From Chryseobacterium sp. S0630 (lineage in GTDB: Bacteria > Bacteroidota > Bacteroidia > Flavobacteriales > Weeksellaceae): DNA of 63,130 nucleotides. The notes below the pieces were generated by a model that worked only from the letters and a program-made list of their open reading frames with translations, did not search any database and had not been told where the DNA came from. Where the stretch lies: assembly GCF_024158915.1 (NCBI RefSeq), contig NZ_JAMZGF010000027.1:1-63130 (forward strand). Direction: 5' to 3'. Of the stretch, positions 19,001 through 27,051 are shown piece after piece. The number at the start of each line of letters is the position of its first letter. The stretch's first letter is position 1. Made by a program: the position numbers and the translations under genes.

Positions 19001-19561
19001 TGATTTTGTTGTTGTTCTTGATCCTGTTGGAGGTGATGCAGGATCCGGGTTCACAGTATCACTTCTATTATACAGCGTTGAATTAGAAGGTCCGGTATAG
19101 GTGTAGAATTTGTTTGTGGTTGCTGTATAATCAGCAGTATTCTCATCTATAGCAAACACAAGGTTATCTGTATTGTTATAAGCAAAAGGAGTTGTAAAAT
19201 TAACAATCACCTCTCCTCCTGAAGCACTTACAGTACCAGCAAAAACCTGTGTCATTCCAGAAACAGGAATCCAATCCGACGTAGAAGAAAAGGAAGTTTT
19301 GGTAGTATGAGCTACATACACCACCCAATCTACAGATTTGGAAATATCAGCATTGTTTGGAAGATAAAACTTCATTCCGGTAATATTTCCGGCGGCACTC
19401 GCATTAATTTCACTTTTAGTAAAAATCTGCTGGGTGTAATTGTATCCGTAGTTGACATCAACCGGGACATACCCGCCCTGGGACGTCCCACTGCCAAGTG
19501 TTACCTGGGCATTCATAATAGAAGCTATTAAAAATAGACTTAATAGTAGTAGTTTCTTCAT
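16013..19561 (-). CDS. Large repeat-module surface protein, type IX cargo, paralogue of the previous gene
   Basis: The 1182-residue protein has a signal peptide (MKKLLLLSLFLIASIMNAQ), an N-terminal beta domain homologous to the 13064-15841 product (YGYNYTQQIFTKSEIN, AAGNITGMKFYLPN), two FN3 domains (ITWTASSYASSYKISIG; FSWSAVSGALGYRLSIG), and five ~130-residue modules of the NDxC ... DVWYKFTA ... CGxL ... LTxGQTYYVRVY ... FNIC type. Modules 2 and 3 are the most alike (SCSGTADDDVWYKFTATGTG and PCTGTADDDVWYKFTATGTD), pointing to recent duplication; module 5 is divergent. Linkers are PPPPPAND. The C-terminus is a type A sorting domain (AYPNPFVDVLNISDA). Role: probable surface adhesin or binding protein. 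Unlike the codon-neutral parts, the module repeats are strongly similar at DNA level. Confidence 0.85.
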   Translation of the reverse strand: MKKLLLLSLFLIASIMNAQVTLGSGTSQGGYVPVDVNYGYNYTQQIFTKSEINASAAGNITGMKFYLPNNADISKSVDWVVYVAHTTKTSFSSTSDWIPVSGMTQVFAGTVSASGGEVIVNFTTPFAYNNTDNLVFAIDENTADYTATTNKFYTYTGPSNSTLYNRSDTVNPDPASPPTGSRTTTKSVTGLLGLTPAAAPACPAVSAPAAAATNVSVMPTITWTASSYASSYKISIGTTPGGTNIMNMQDVGITNSYTLTSSLSFNTQYYYTVYAVNSAGTSTGCAERSFTTMATLGCPSVSAPTSAQVGVPVLTTFSWSAVSGALGYRLSIGTSAGASNVLSNFDMGNVTTYTLTPAQQLNPTTQYYYTVTAYNGGVVSTGCTERNFTTTVIPPVNDNCSGAVDVTVNPSLTCTATTPGNTLGATESMAAGTCFGGPNDDVWYKFTATAASHVIAISNITSTGTTTGTTDMYFQVLSGNCGTFTSLLCSDAETNIVTGLTPGQTYYVRVYTYSTTVTANASFNICVSTPPPPPANDDCANAVAITINPDMSCTSITSGTTLGGTSSGVALGSCSGTADDDVWYKFTATGTGHTFQLKNVVSVGTASTTSLYAQVFSGACGALVSTTCISSNTNFTNLTGLTAGQTYYVRVYTYDANSGASFYANSFDICMGTLPAAPANDECSAAVSLSVNSTLACATPVSGTTLSATNSGLAVSPCTGTADDDVWYKFTATGTDHMVMLSNVTAVGTSSSTSLYTQVFSGACGTLTSIKCGTSVNTPLTGLTAGQTYYVRVYNSNTNGTTLYANSFNICIGTPPPPPANDDCANATALSVSSTDAFLNAVNGSTVSATQSSGVTAPTCSASGINDDVWYSFTATAATHLVHVLYTDNATSTQIYSGACGALTAMTCFDGAYGNSNILLQNLVVGQTYYVRVYSSTSTATTTSNFQIAVTTPSPVVNDTCDTATAIACNGTVQGVNALAGDETLPASSCGSTGSTASYKGVWYTVKATENGPITIDACGTQYDAYLRVYTGTCGSLTCFSNSSGVGYADAGCTVSLYNAPTLTFTGVAGTTYYILLTGYAATRVGNYSISVTQGCSGLATAEVEKKNNEIKAYPNPFVDVLNISDASKVKSVSIVDVSGRLVKTIDNPSSELQLRDLKEGMYLVVLNMKDGSKQTIKAIKR

Positions 19562-19906
19562 AAAATAGTAATAATAAAGGTTAGGGCGGTAAATGTATAA
19601 ATATTAATTCAAATTTTAAATGAAAAAAAACAAAAAATATCATAAAATCTTAAATAAAAACAAATAAAAACAACAATAAAATACAATAAAACTAAACATT
19701 TATTTAATTTTAATGATTATTTCGCAATATATTGAAAAATAATAAATAATTGAAAAACAGACACTTAAATACTATACAATCAAAATAGACTTCAGAAAAT
19801 TTTTCTATTTAACATAAAAAAATATTTAAAATTTTTCACTAATATTGACAATATGTAAACAAAAAAAGAGTGACCTAAGCCACTCTTTTTTATTATAAGG
19901 TATTTT
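19562..19906. other. 345-base very AT-rich intergenic region
   Basis: It holds the upstream region of the 1182-residue protein gene and, at 19861-19893, the dnaE terminator. The middle is A-rich (runs such as AAAACAAATAAAAACAACAATAAAA) without a gene. A TACATTTA stretch on the minus strand near 19600 is a weak -7 variant. Confidence 0.55.
19861..19893 (-). terminator. Terminator of dnaE
   Basis: The stem AAAAGAGTGG / TCACTCTTTT (loop CTTAGG region on the minus strand) is followed by a run of T. It lies 15 bases after the stop. Confidence 0.7.
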
Positions 19907-22900
19907 CTAGTTTAAGTAAAACTCATATTTATTAAGAAGTTGAATTTCTTTAATCAAATCTCCATTAAGATCCACTGAATGCTTCATAGACTGCACTTCA
20001 ATATCAGAACCATCTTCCATGTTTTTAATAAAGAATTTCAGCTTTTGATTTCCTTTATTCCTGTCGAGAACTGTTCTGAAAAAGTCGAGATCTTCCCGTC
20101 TTACATCCATCACATCCATCACCAGAGAAATACTTTTTGCAAACCGCTCAAATGCTTCCTGAAGTTCTATCACATCATTTACATTCACAAAGACTCTTCC
20201 ATCCTTTACCTGAGCGAATTTGATCTTAAAAATAACAAATCTCTGAACCTCCAGCTTCTCCTTCAATCTCATATAATCTCTGTCTCCCAACCTGAATGAA
20301 TACGATCCGGAATAATCTTCCAGGGTAACAAAAGCTACTTTCTCACCACTTCTGAAGCCATCTTTCACCACATATTCCGTAATCAGGCCAGCAACAGTGT
20401 ATTCTTTACCGCCGCCGCCATTTTCCCTTTCTTTCTGAAGGGTTTTCCAGTCTTTCTTTTTCTCTTCAAACAACTCTTCCTGTTTATTGGAAAAAGCCTG
20501 TTCTTTATAAGCATCTACCTCATCCAGATTCAGGAATAGGAAATTCCCTTTAGGCTCTGCTTTTTTTGTTACTTCTTCTACTACTTCCTCTTCACCCGCC
20601 ACTACATCATCTGATACAATTTCCGTAAGATCTGCAGCATCATCCTGAGTATCCTGTTCCAAAACAGGCGCTTCATCCGTAACTACTTTATCTTCCTCAT
20701 TTTTCTCAAGAACAGATTTTTTAGAAAGCTGCCCCTGCATAAACTGGAACTGATATTTAAACTCATCCAGCGGATGTGCAGAAAGATAGAAACCAATAAT
20801 CTCCTTTTCTTTATTAAGCTTATGCATATTAGGCCATTCCGGACAAGGCGCTAATTTCGGCTGCTCAATCTGAACTTCTTCTGCAAAATCAGCAAATAAG
20901 GAATGTTCCATTTCGTTTTTGCTTTCCTGGAAGCTCTGTCCGTATCTGATAAGTCTTTCAAGGTTAGTCTTTCCAGCCATGTCAATATCAAAATACTGTC
21001 CTCTGTGGAAAGAATCCAGTTCATCAAAAGCTCCGGCAAGCACTAAACTTTCCGCTACCCTCTTATTCATCTGAGAAGGCATTATTCTTTCAAAGAAATC
21101 GTAAATATTCTTAAATCTTCCGTTTTCTCTTTCTCTTGTAATTCCTTCGCTTGGCCCTTCACCAATTCCTTTGATTGCTCCCAATCCGAAACGGATCTGC
21201 CCTTTTTCGTTTACGGAGAACTTGTATTGAGATTCGTTTACATCCGGTCCTAATACATCAACTCCCATACTCTTACAATCTTCCATGAACATGGTAATAG
21301 AATCCGTATTATTAATGTTATTACTCATTACACTCGCCATATATTCCGCAGGATAATTCGCTTTTAAATAAGCAGTCTGATAAGCAATAAACGCATAACA
21401 GGTTGAGTGAGATTTGTTGAAAGCATATTCCGCAAAGGCTTTCCAGTCATTCCAGATTTTCTCTAATCTTTCCTCATTCAGGTTGTTTTTTCTACCACCT
21501 TCAATGAATTTCGGGTACATTTTATTAAGAACATCAATCTGCTTTTTACCCATCGCTTTTCTCAAAGTATCGGCTTCACCTTTGGTAAAGTTGGCCAGTT
21601 TTTGAGATAAAAGCATTACCTGCTCCTGATAAACGGTAATCCCGTATGTTTCCTTTAAATATTCTTCTGTTTCCGGTAAATCGTAAACAATTTCTTCAAT
21701 CCCATGCTTTCTGTTGATGAAGTTTGGAATATATTTAATCGGACCTGGACGGTACAATGCGTTCATGGCAATAAGATCGGCAAAAACCGTTGGCTTAAGC
21801 TCCCTCATATATTTTTGCATCCCAGGACTTTCATACTGGAAAATCCCAACCGTTCTTCCTTCTTTGAACAACTGATACGTTTTGGTATCATCAAGCGGAA
21901 TAAGATCCGGATCAATATCTATATCATATCTAGCTTTTACCAGCTTCAATGCATCTTTAATAATAGTCAGAGTTCTCAACCCCAGGAAGTCCATCTTCAG
22001 AAGTCCTGCACTTTCCGCAACGGAGTTATCAAACTGCGACACTAAGATATCAGCATCTTTCGCAGCAATGGTCACAGGAACCAGATTACTCACATCTTCA
22101 GGTGTAATGATTACTCCACAGGCATGAATTCCGGTATTTCTGATACACCCTTCCATCTTTTTGGCACTTGCCAAAACTCCATGTCGTGCATCATCAGGAC
22201 TATCAAGAACATATCTCATTTCATCTACGAGCATCTGTTCTTCCGGTTTTAATTTATCATATTTTGCTAAAGCTTTCGCAATGTTCATCCCCGGACTCGG
22301 AGGAATCAGCTTAGCAATATTATTCGTGTCAGGAATCGGAACATCCAAAACTCTTCCGGCATCTTTAATAGCAGATTTTCCACCCAACACTGAGTAGGTA
22401 ATAATCTGTGCTACCTGAGTTTTACCATACTTTTCAACTACCCATTTGATAATTTTATCTCGTCCTTCATCATCAAAGTCAATATCAATATCAGGCATGG
22501 AAACCCTTTCAGGATTCAGGAATCTCTCAAAAAGGAGATCATATTTAATCGGATCTACATTGGTAATTCCGATACAATATGCTACAGCAGATCCTGCAGC
22601 AGAACCCCTTCCAGGACCTACCCAAACACCCATATTACGAGCTTCGTTACAGAAATCCTGTACAATAAGGAAATATCCCGGATAACCGGTATTGGCAATT
22701 ACTTCAAGCTCGAAGTCAAGACGTTCTTTAATTTCATCAGTAATCCCATCATATGGATCATATCTTCTTTTCGCTCCTTCATAGGTAAGATAGGTAAGAT
22801 AAGCCATCTCTCCTCTTTTTCCTCCGTCTAACTCATCTTCTGCGTGGATAAATTCTTCAGGAATATCAAACTTCGGAAGGAGAACGTCCCTTTTTAAAGT

Positions 22901-24577
22901 ATATGGTTTAAACTTTGCCGTAAACTCTTCATAAGCATCAAAAGCATCAGGATAAGCTAAAAAAGCTTCTTTTATTTCTTCAGAATTTTTAATAAAATAT
23001 TCACCTGTAGCCAACCCTCTTCTTTTACCAAATCCCTTACCAATAGGTGTTGTCAGCTTTTCACCATCTTTGATACAGCTTACAATATCCTGGATATTAG
23101 AATCATCTTTATTGGTGTAAAAAGTCTCGTTCTGAGCAAGAATTTTAACATCATATTTATCAGCCAGATATAAAAGAACCTCATTCAAATGCTCTTCTTC
23201 AGGCAGTTTGTGATTCTGAATCTGAACATAAAAATCATCTTCAAAAGTATCTTTCCACCATTTGAAAAGTTCTTCTCCTTTCTGCTCACCGGTATTTAAA
23301 ATCGCATCAGGAATATCTCCCATAATTCCGGAAGTCAAAGCAATCACTCCTTCTTTATATTGGGCTATCAATTCTCTGCTCACCCTTGGAACCCCAAAAT
23401 AAAATCCTTTCAGAAATCCTATACTGGAAAGCTTTGCCAGGTTTTTATAACCATTAAAGTCTTTTGCCAAAAGCACTACCTGCGTTCTCCTGTCCGGATC
23501 ATCTTTGGTAAATTGCTTTTGTTCATAACGTTCTGAAATATAAAATTCGCAGCCTACAACGGGTATAAGCGGTTCGGAAACAGGTTCGGCTTCATTAAAC
23601 TCTGTTCCGTTTTCTTCTGCTTCCTGCTTTTTCGCCAGGTATTCTTTATGTTTCTTTGCTCTGTCTCCATTAGCTCCCTCTACTGCTGAAACAAACTTGA
23701 AAGCTCCCATCATATTTCCGAGATCCACCATTCCGACAGCCGGGAAGTTTTCATCAGAAGCTTTTTTAATCAAATCATTGATGCTAGAAGTAGCGGTAAG
23801 TGTTGAGAAAACACTGTGATTATCAAAATTGAAATATTTACCTAAATCAATTTCATCAATACTTCCGAAATCCTGTTGTTTTTTCTTATTATGAAAATCA
23901 GCAACCTGCCTTCTGATAACAATATTGAAAGGCTTAATCGAATCCGGATAAAGGCTTCTGAAATAAGCAAGCTGATCTTCTGAAATCTTTAAGGTTTCAG
24001 CGGGTACTACTCCAATTCTTACCATTTCAAAGAAAGCTCTGGCAGTAGCATTTACGTCGGCAGCAGCATTATGGGCTTCATCAAATTTGTTCCCATAAAG
24101 TTTTTCATAAAGTTCTTCAAGTTTCGGAGGTTTGAATCTCCCTCCACGTCCTCCACCAAGCTGACAGAAGTCGGTTCCCAAAATCATGGTATCGGCTTTG
24201 GGTTTTTCCTGAAGATTATCTTTCAGATTTTTTCTATAAAATTCTGCCCCTACAATATTATAGTCGAATTCTACATTATGTCCGGAAACCACCCTTACTC
24301 TTTCGAGAACTTTAGAAAATTCTTCAAGAATCTCCTGAAGATCCCGTCCTTCTTCATTGGCAATCTTGGTTGTAATTCCGTGAATACGTGCTGCGTTGAA
24401 GGGAATATCGTACCCTTCAGGTTTTATTATATAATCCTGGTTTTCAATCAAGTTCCCGTCATCATCGTGTACTTGCCATGCAATCTGAACCATTCTTGGC
24501 CAGTTATCCGAGTCTGAAAGCGGAGCGTTGAAATTTTTTGGTAAACCGGTTGTTTCTGTGTCAAAAATTAAATACAT
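19907..24577 (-). CDS. dnaE: DNA polymerase III alpha subunit with fused N-terminal DnaQ-type exonuclease
   Basis: The replicative polymerase, started at 24577 (MYLIFDTETTGLP) because the longer frame from 24676 adds a segment with no family similarity; this gives 1556 residues. Residues 1-190 are a DEDDh exonuclease: D6 and E8 in FDTETTG, D105 in GHNVEFD, H169 and D174 in HNAAADV. It should proofread. A PHP domain follows (about 247-560), then the polymerase core with GPGRGSAAGS and the catalytic aspartates in MPDIDIDFDD (D696, D698) and KMDFLGL. A C-terminal HhH/OB region contains YTVAGLITEYV, followed by a tail ending near YEFYLN. The fusion is known in Bacteroidota. The PHP metal ligands are missing: N250-F-D252-N-H254 instead of HLHNH, D285-L286 instead of DH, and NETFY instead of NDVHY. 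Confidence 0.95.
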   Translation of the reverse strand: MYLIFDTETTGLPKNFNAPLSDSDNWPRMVQIAWQVHDDDGNLIENQDYIIKPEGYDIPFNAARIHGITTKIANEEGRDLQEILEEFSKVLERVRVVSGHNVEFDYNIVGAEFYRKNLKDNLQEKPKADTMILGTDFCQLGGGRGGRFKPPKLEELYEKLYGNKFDEAHNAAADVNATARAFFEMVRIGVVPAETLKISEDQLAYFRSLYPDSIKPFNIVIRRQVADFHNKKKQQDFGSIDEIDLGKYFNFDNHSVFSTLTATSSINDLIKKASDENFPAVGMVDLGNMMGAFKFVSAVEGANGDRAKKHKEYLAKKQEAEENGTEFNEAEPVSEPLIPVVGCEFYISERYEQKQFTKDDPDRRTQVVLLAKDFNGYKNLAKLSSIGFLKGFYFGVPRVSRELIAQYKEGVIALTSGIMGDIPDAILNTGEQKGEELFKWWKDTFEDDFYVQIQNHKLPEEEHLNEVLLYLADKYDVKILAQNETFYTNKDDSNIQDIVSCIKDGEKLTTPIGKGFGKRRGLATGEYFIKNSEEIKEAFLAYPDAFDAYEEFTAKFKPYTLKRDVLLPKFDIPEEFIHAEDELDGGKRGEMAYLTYLTYEGAKRRYDPYDGITDEIKERLDFELEVIANTGYPGYFLIVQDFCNEARNMGVWVGPGRGSAAGSAVAYCIGITNVDPIKYDLLFERFLNPERVSMPDIDIDFDDEGRDKIIKWVVEKYGKTQVAQIITYSVLGGKSAIKDAGRVLDVPIPDTNNIAKLIPPSPGMNIAKALAKYDKLKPEEQMLVDEMRYVLDSPDDARHGVLASAKKMEGCIRNTGIHACGVIITPEDVSNLVPVTIAAKDADILVSQFDNSVAESAGLLKMDFLGLRTLTIIKDALKLVKARYDIDIDPDLIPLDDTKTYQLFKEGRTVGIFQYESPGMQKYMRELKPTVFADLIAMNALYRPGPIKYIPNFINRKHGIEEIVYDLPETEEYLKETYGITVYQEQVMLLSQKLANFTKGEADTLRKAMGKKQIDVLNKMYPKFIEGGRKNNLNEERLEKIWNDWKAFAEYAFNKSHSTCYAFIAYQTAYLKANYPAEYMASVMSNNINNTDSITMFMEDCKSMGVDVLGPDVNESQYKFSVNEKGQIRFGLGAIKGIGEGPSEGITRERENGRFKNIYDFFERIMPSQMNKRVAESLVLAGAFDELDSFHRGQYFDIDMAGKTNLERLIRYGQSFQESKNEMEHSLFADFAEEVQIEQPKLAPCPEWPNMHKLNKEKEIIGFYLSAHPLDEFKYQFQFMQGQLSKKSVLEKNEEDKVVTDEAPVLEQDTQDDAADLTEIVSDDVVAGEEEVVEEVTKKAEPKGNFLFLNLDEVDAYKEQAFSNKQEELFEEKKKDWKTLQKERENGGGGKEYTVAGLITEYVVKDGFRSGEKVAFVTLEDYSGSYSFRLGDRDYMRLKEKLEVQRFVIFKIKFAQVKDGRVFVNVNDVIELQEAFERFAKSISLVMDVMDVRREDLDFFRTVLDRNKGNQKLKFFIKNMEDGSDIEVQSMKHSVDLNGDLIKEIQLLNKYEFYLN

Positions 24578-24792
24578 ATAATGTTCTAACTTTTTTATAA
24601 AAAGAGGATGTAAAGTTACTTCATTTTTTCCAATTATTATTTTATGGCCACGATACAATAAATCAATAATATTCAAAACAAATCAAATGGACACTTTCCC
24701 AATAATAACTCCATTTTTTTAAGTTAAATTAAAATAATATTAAAAAATTAGAGTTATATAATAAAACACTACTGACTATTAAAATTTTACTA

Positions 24793-24800
24793 TAATTTTG
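24793..24800 (+). promoter_or_regulatory. Candidate -7 element for the S8 peptidase
   Basis: TAATTTTG is a perfect TAnnTTTG, 35 bases before the ATG. No clear TTG lies 17-23 bases upstream. Confidence 0.4.
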
Positions 24801-24834
24801 ATTCAATATACTTTTTAACAATTTACTATCTAAA

Positions 24835-26976
24835 ATGAAGAAACAATTACTTTTAATTAGTTCTTTTGCTATTTCACTATTAAGTGCCCAAAATAATGAA
24901 GAATTAAACAGACAGTTTGAAAAACAGAGAATAGAGAACAATGCTAAGTTTGATACTTATATAGCTAAGCGGTTTGGCTCCGACAGAAGCCCTGAAACTT
25001 TAAAGAAAATTGAATTACAGAGAGCCACTTTGGCAGGTTTTCTACCTGATAACAAACCTTATTTCTTACAGGCTCAAGATGCTGACCAAATTAAAAATTC
25101 CAATTCTGATTTTTTACAGGGAGGAACCATCACAGGATTAACAGGATCTTTTAACGGAGAAGGCATTAAGTTTACTATTTTTGACGGGAGTACTTCTTCA
25201 GGGGTAGCAAGAGTATTTGCAGGCCATGTATTTTTCAACAACCTTCCTAACAGAATAACGAATAAAGAAAGCAGTACAGTTAATTACGGCGACCATGCGA
25301 CTGCTGTTTCCAGCTTTATAGGAGCTAAGGACTATCCATATACTGTAACTTTTAACGATGGTACAACAAGACAAGTTAACTTCAAAGGGATTGCTCCTAA
25401 CTCTACAATAGATGCATATGCTTTTGGAACCTCTATATTAGATGGAGAAACTACACAAAAGACTGTCTATCAAAAAATCACACAAGCCCAACCTAACATT
25501 TCCAACCATTCATACGGAAGTAATCAGGGATGGGCGGACCCTCAGTTGATTAACAATGAGCCTTCATGGGTATGGAACGGTGCTTTTGCCAGTCCTAATA
25601 CCACTTTCGATGCTCAGGGTACTTACCACACCGATGACCGTAATTACGATCAAATTGTATACAACAATCCATCATATATCATTATAAAATCAGCTGGAAA
25701 TTCTTTCGGCAATGGGCCTAGTTCTGCTACCAGTACATATAAAAAATACTACACAGACAACAGCGGTAATCTGGTTGAATTTGCGCCAACTGACACACTA
25801 CCTCAAAGCAATTGTGCACAAGGATATGATTGTATAGGGATTGGTTCTTTAGGAAAAAACATAATTGTTGTAGGAGCTACTGACAAAATTACAACTAACA
25901 GCGGAAGGTATACTGCCTCTTCAGATGTTATCCACTCCAGCTATAGTAGTGCAGGACCAAGAGATGACGGAGGTATTAAACCGGATATTACAGCTGTGGG
26001 AACAGAAGTTGCCAGCGCATGGACTGATAACAATGCGACAGGAGGCAGTAAAATTGATATAGGAGATGGCACTTCTTATTCCGCTCCTGTAGTAACTGGT
26101 ATTGTGGGACTTTGGACTCAGATTAATAAACAACTATTTGCAGGAGGTTTATTAAATGCTGCATCAGCCAAAACTCTAATGATACACTCTGCAAAAGAAG
26201 CAGGTAATATTGGCCCTGACCCGCAATTCGGATGGGGATTCATTGATGCTAAAAAAGGAGCAGAACTCCTTGTAGGGAAATCCAACAACAGTATTATTTT
26301 TAATGATGAAACTTTAAATAGCGGAGTTGCGAATGTAAAAACCGTAAAAGCATCAGCTTCAGAACCGTTAAAAGTAACAATATCCTGGATAGATCCTGAG
26401 TTCACCAACTTTACTAATCAATGGAGTAATATCTACAATAACCGAAACTCCAAGTTGATTAATGATTTGGATCTCAAAATTACAGATACCACTACAAACA
26501 CGGTATACTATCCATGGAAACTGGATGCTAACAATCCAATGACTCCCGCTACCAAAGGAGACAATACAGTAGATAACGTAGAACAGGTTGTAGTAGACGC
26601 TCCGGTTGCAGGAAGAACTTATAAAATAGAGATCACCAATAAAGGCATACTGAAAAACAACACGGGTGGGAATGCCCCTCAAAACTATTCTGTTATCGTA
26701 ACAGGATTTACCGAAGTATTGGGAACTAAAGAAGCCGGATTTGCAATGGATGCTGTAACCGTAGCTCCAACTGTTGTAAAAGACTTTACCAATATATTAA
26801 AAGCGCCTAAAAAGTCTACTTTTAATGTTTACGATCTTTCGGGTAAAAAATTACAGACAGGTATCATTAACAATGATAAAGAAGCAGTAGATTTATCCGC
26901 TTACACAAAAGGAATTTACATCATTGAAGTAAAAACAGACAAAGATGTTATTTCTAAAAAAGTGATCAAGGAATAA
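24835..26976 (+). CDS. Secreted subtilisin-like (S8) serine peptidase with type IX sorting domain
   Basis: The 713-residue protein begins with a signal peptide (MKKQLLLISSFAISLLSAQ). The S8 triad is visible: D117 in FTIFDGS, H154 in GDHATAVSS, and S414 in GDGTSYSAPVV; the oxyanion Asn lies in IIKSAGNSFGN. The region after the catalytic domain (about 480-635) forms a beta sandwich with ISWIDPEFTN and LINDLDLKIT, typical of P/pre-peptidase-like C-terminal domains of Bacteroidota S8 enzymes. The last 75 residues are a more diverged sorting domain (FNVYDLSGKKLQTG ... KKVIKE). It is likely secreted through the type IX system and degrades proteins outside the cell. It ends in a perfect terminator that overlaps the next promoter. 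Confidence 0.92.
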   Translation: MKKQLLLISSFAISLLSAQNNEELNRQFEKQRIENNAKFDTYIAKRFGSDRSPETLKKIELQRATLAGFLPDNKPYFLQAQDADQIKNSNSDFLQGGTITGLTGSFNGEGIKFTIFDGSTSSGVARVFAGHVFFNNLPNRITNKESSTVNYGDHATAVSSFIGAKDYPYTVTFNDGTTRQVNFKGIAPNSTIDAYAFGTSILDGETTQKTVYQKITQAQPNISNHSYGSNQGWADPQLINNEPSWVWNGAFASPNTTFDAQGTYHTDDRNYDQIVYNNPSYIIIKSAGNSFGNGPSSATSTYKKYYTDNSGNLVEFAPTDTLPQSNCAQGYDCIGIGSLGKNIIVVGATDKITTNSGRYTASSDVIHSSYSSAGPRDDGGIKPDITAVGTEVASAWTDNNATGGSKIDIGDGTSYSAPVVTGIVGLWTQINKQLFAGGLLNAASAKTLMIHSAKEAGNIGPDPQFGWGFIDAKKGAELLVGKSNNSIIFNDETLNSGVANVKTVKASASEPLKVTISWIDPEFTNFTNQWSNIYNNRNSKLINDLDLKITDTTTNTVYYPWKLDANNPMTPATKGDNTVDNVEQVVVDAPVAGRTYKIEITNKGILKNNTGGNAPQNYSVIVTGFTEVLGTKEAGFAMDAVTVAPTVVKDFTNILKAPKKSTFNVYDLSGKKLQTGIINNDKEAVDLSAYTKGIYIIEVKTDKDVISKKVIKE

Positions 26977-26998
26977 CCTATATCAACAAAGATTTTAC

Positions 26999-27035
26999 AC
27001 AAAATACTAACAGTTGTTAGTATTTTGTTTTTTTA
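26999..27035 (+). terminator. Perfect terminator after the S8 peptidase
   Basis: A 13-base perfect stem, ACAAAATACTAAC / GTTAGTATTTTGT, with loop AGTT is followed by TTTTTTTA. Its loop and right arm contain the TTG that fits the -33 element of the next promoter. Confidence 0.88.
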
Positions 27036-27045
27036 TGTATATTTG
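27014..27045 (+). promoter_or_regulatory. Promoter of the fused E1 gene
   Basis: A TTG at 27014-27016 and TATATTTG at 27038-27045 are 21 bases apart, matching the Bacteroidota -33 / -7 consensus (TTTG, 17-23 bases, TAnnTTTG). The expected transcript start is only one or two bases before the ATG at 27052. Confidence 0.65.
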
Positions 27046-27051
27046 CTTCCT

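Noticed and set aside
8247..19561. A single biosynthetic or toxin system in the secreted-protein region
   Set aside because: Each gene has its own terminator, and one gene on the opposite strand (the channel) lies between; these are separate transcripts sharing only sorting domains.
24578..24676. N-terminal extension of DnaE by 33 residues
   Set aside because: The exonuclease fold begins at MYLIFDTETTG, and the extra part has no recognised feature.
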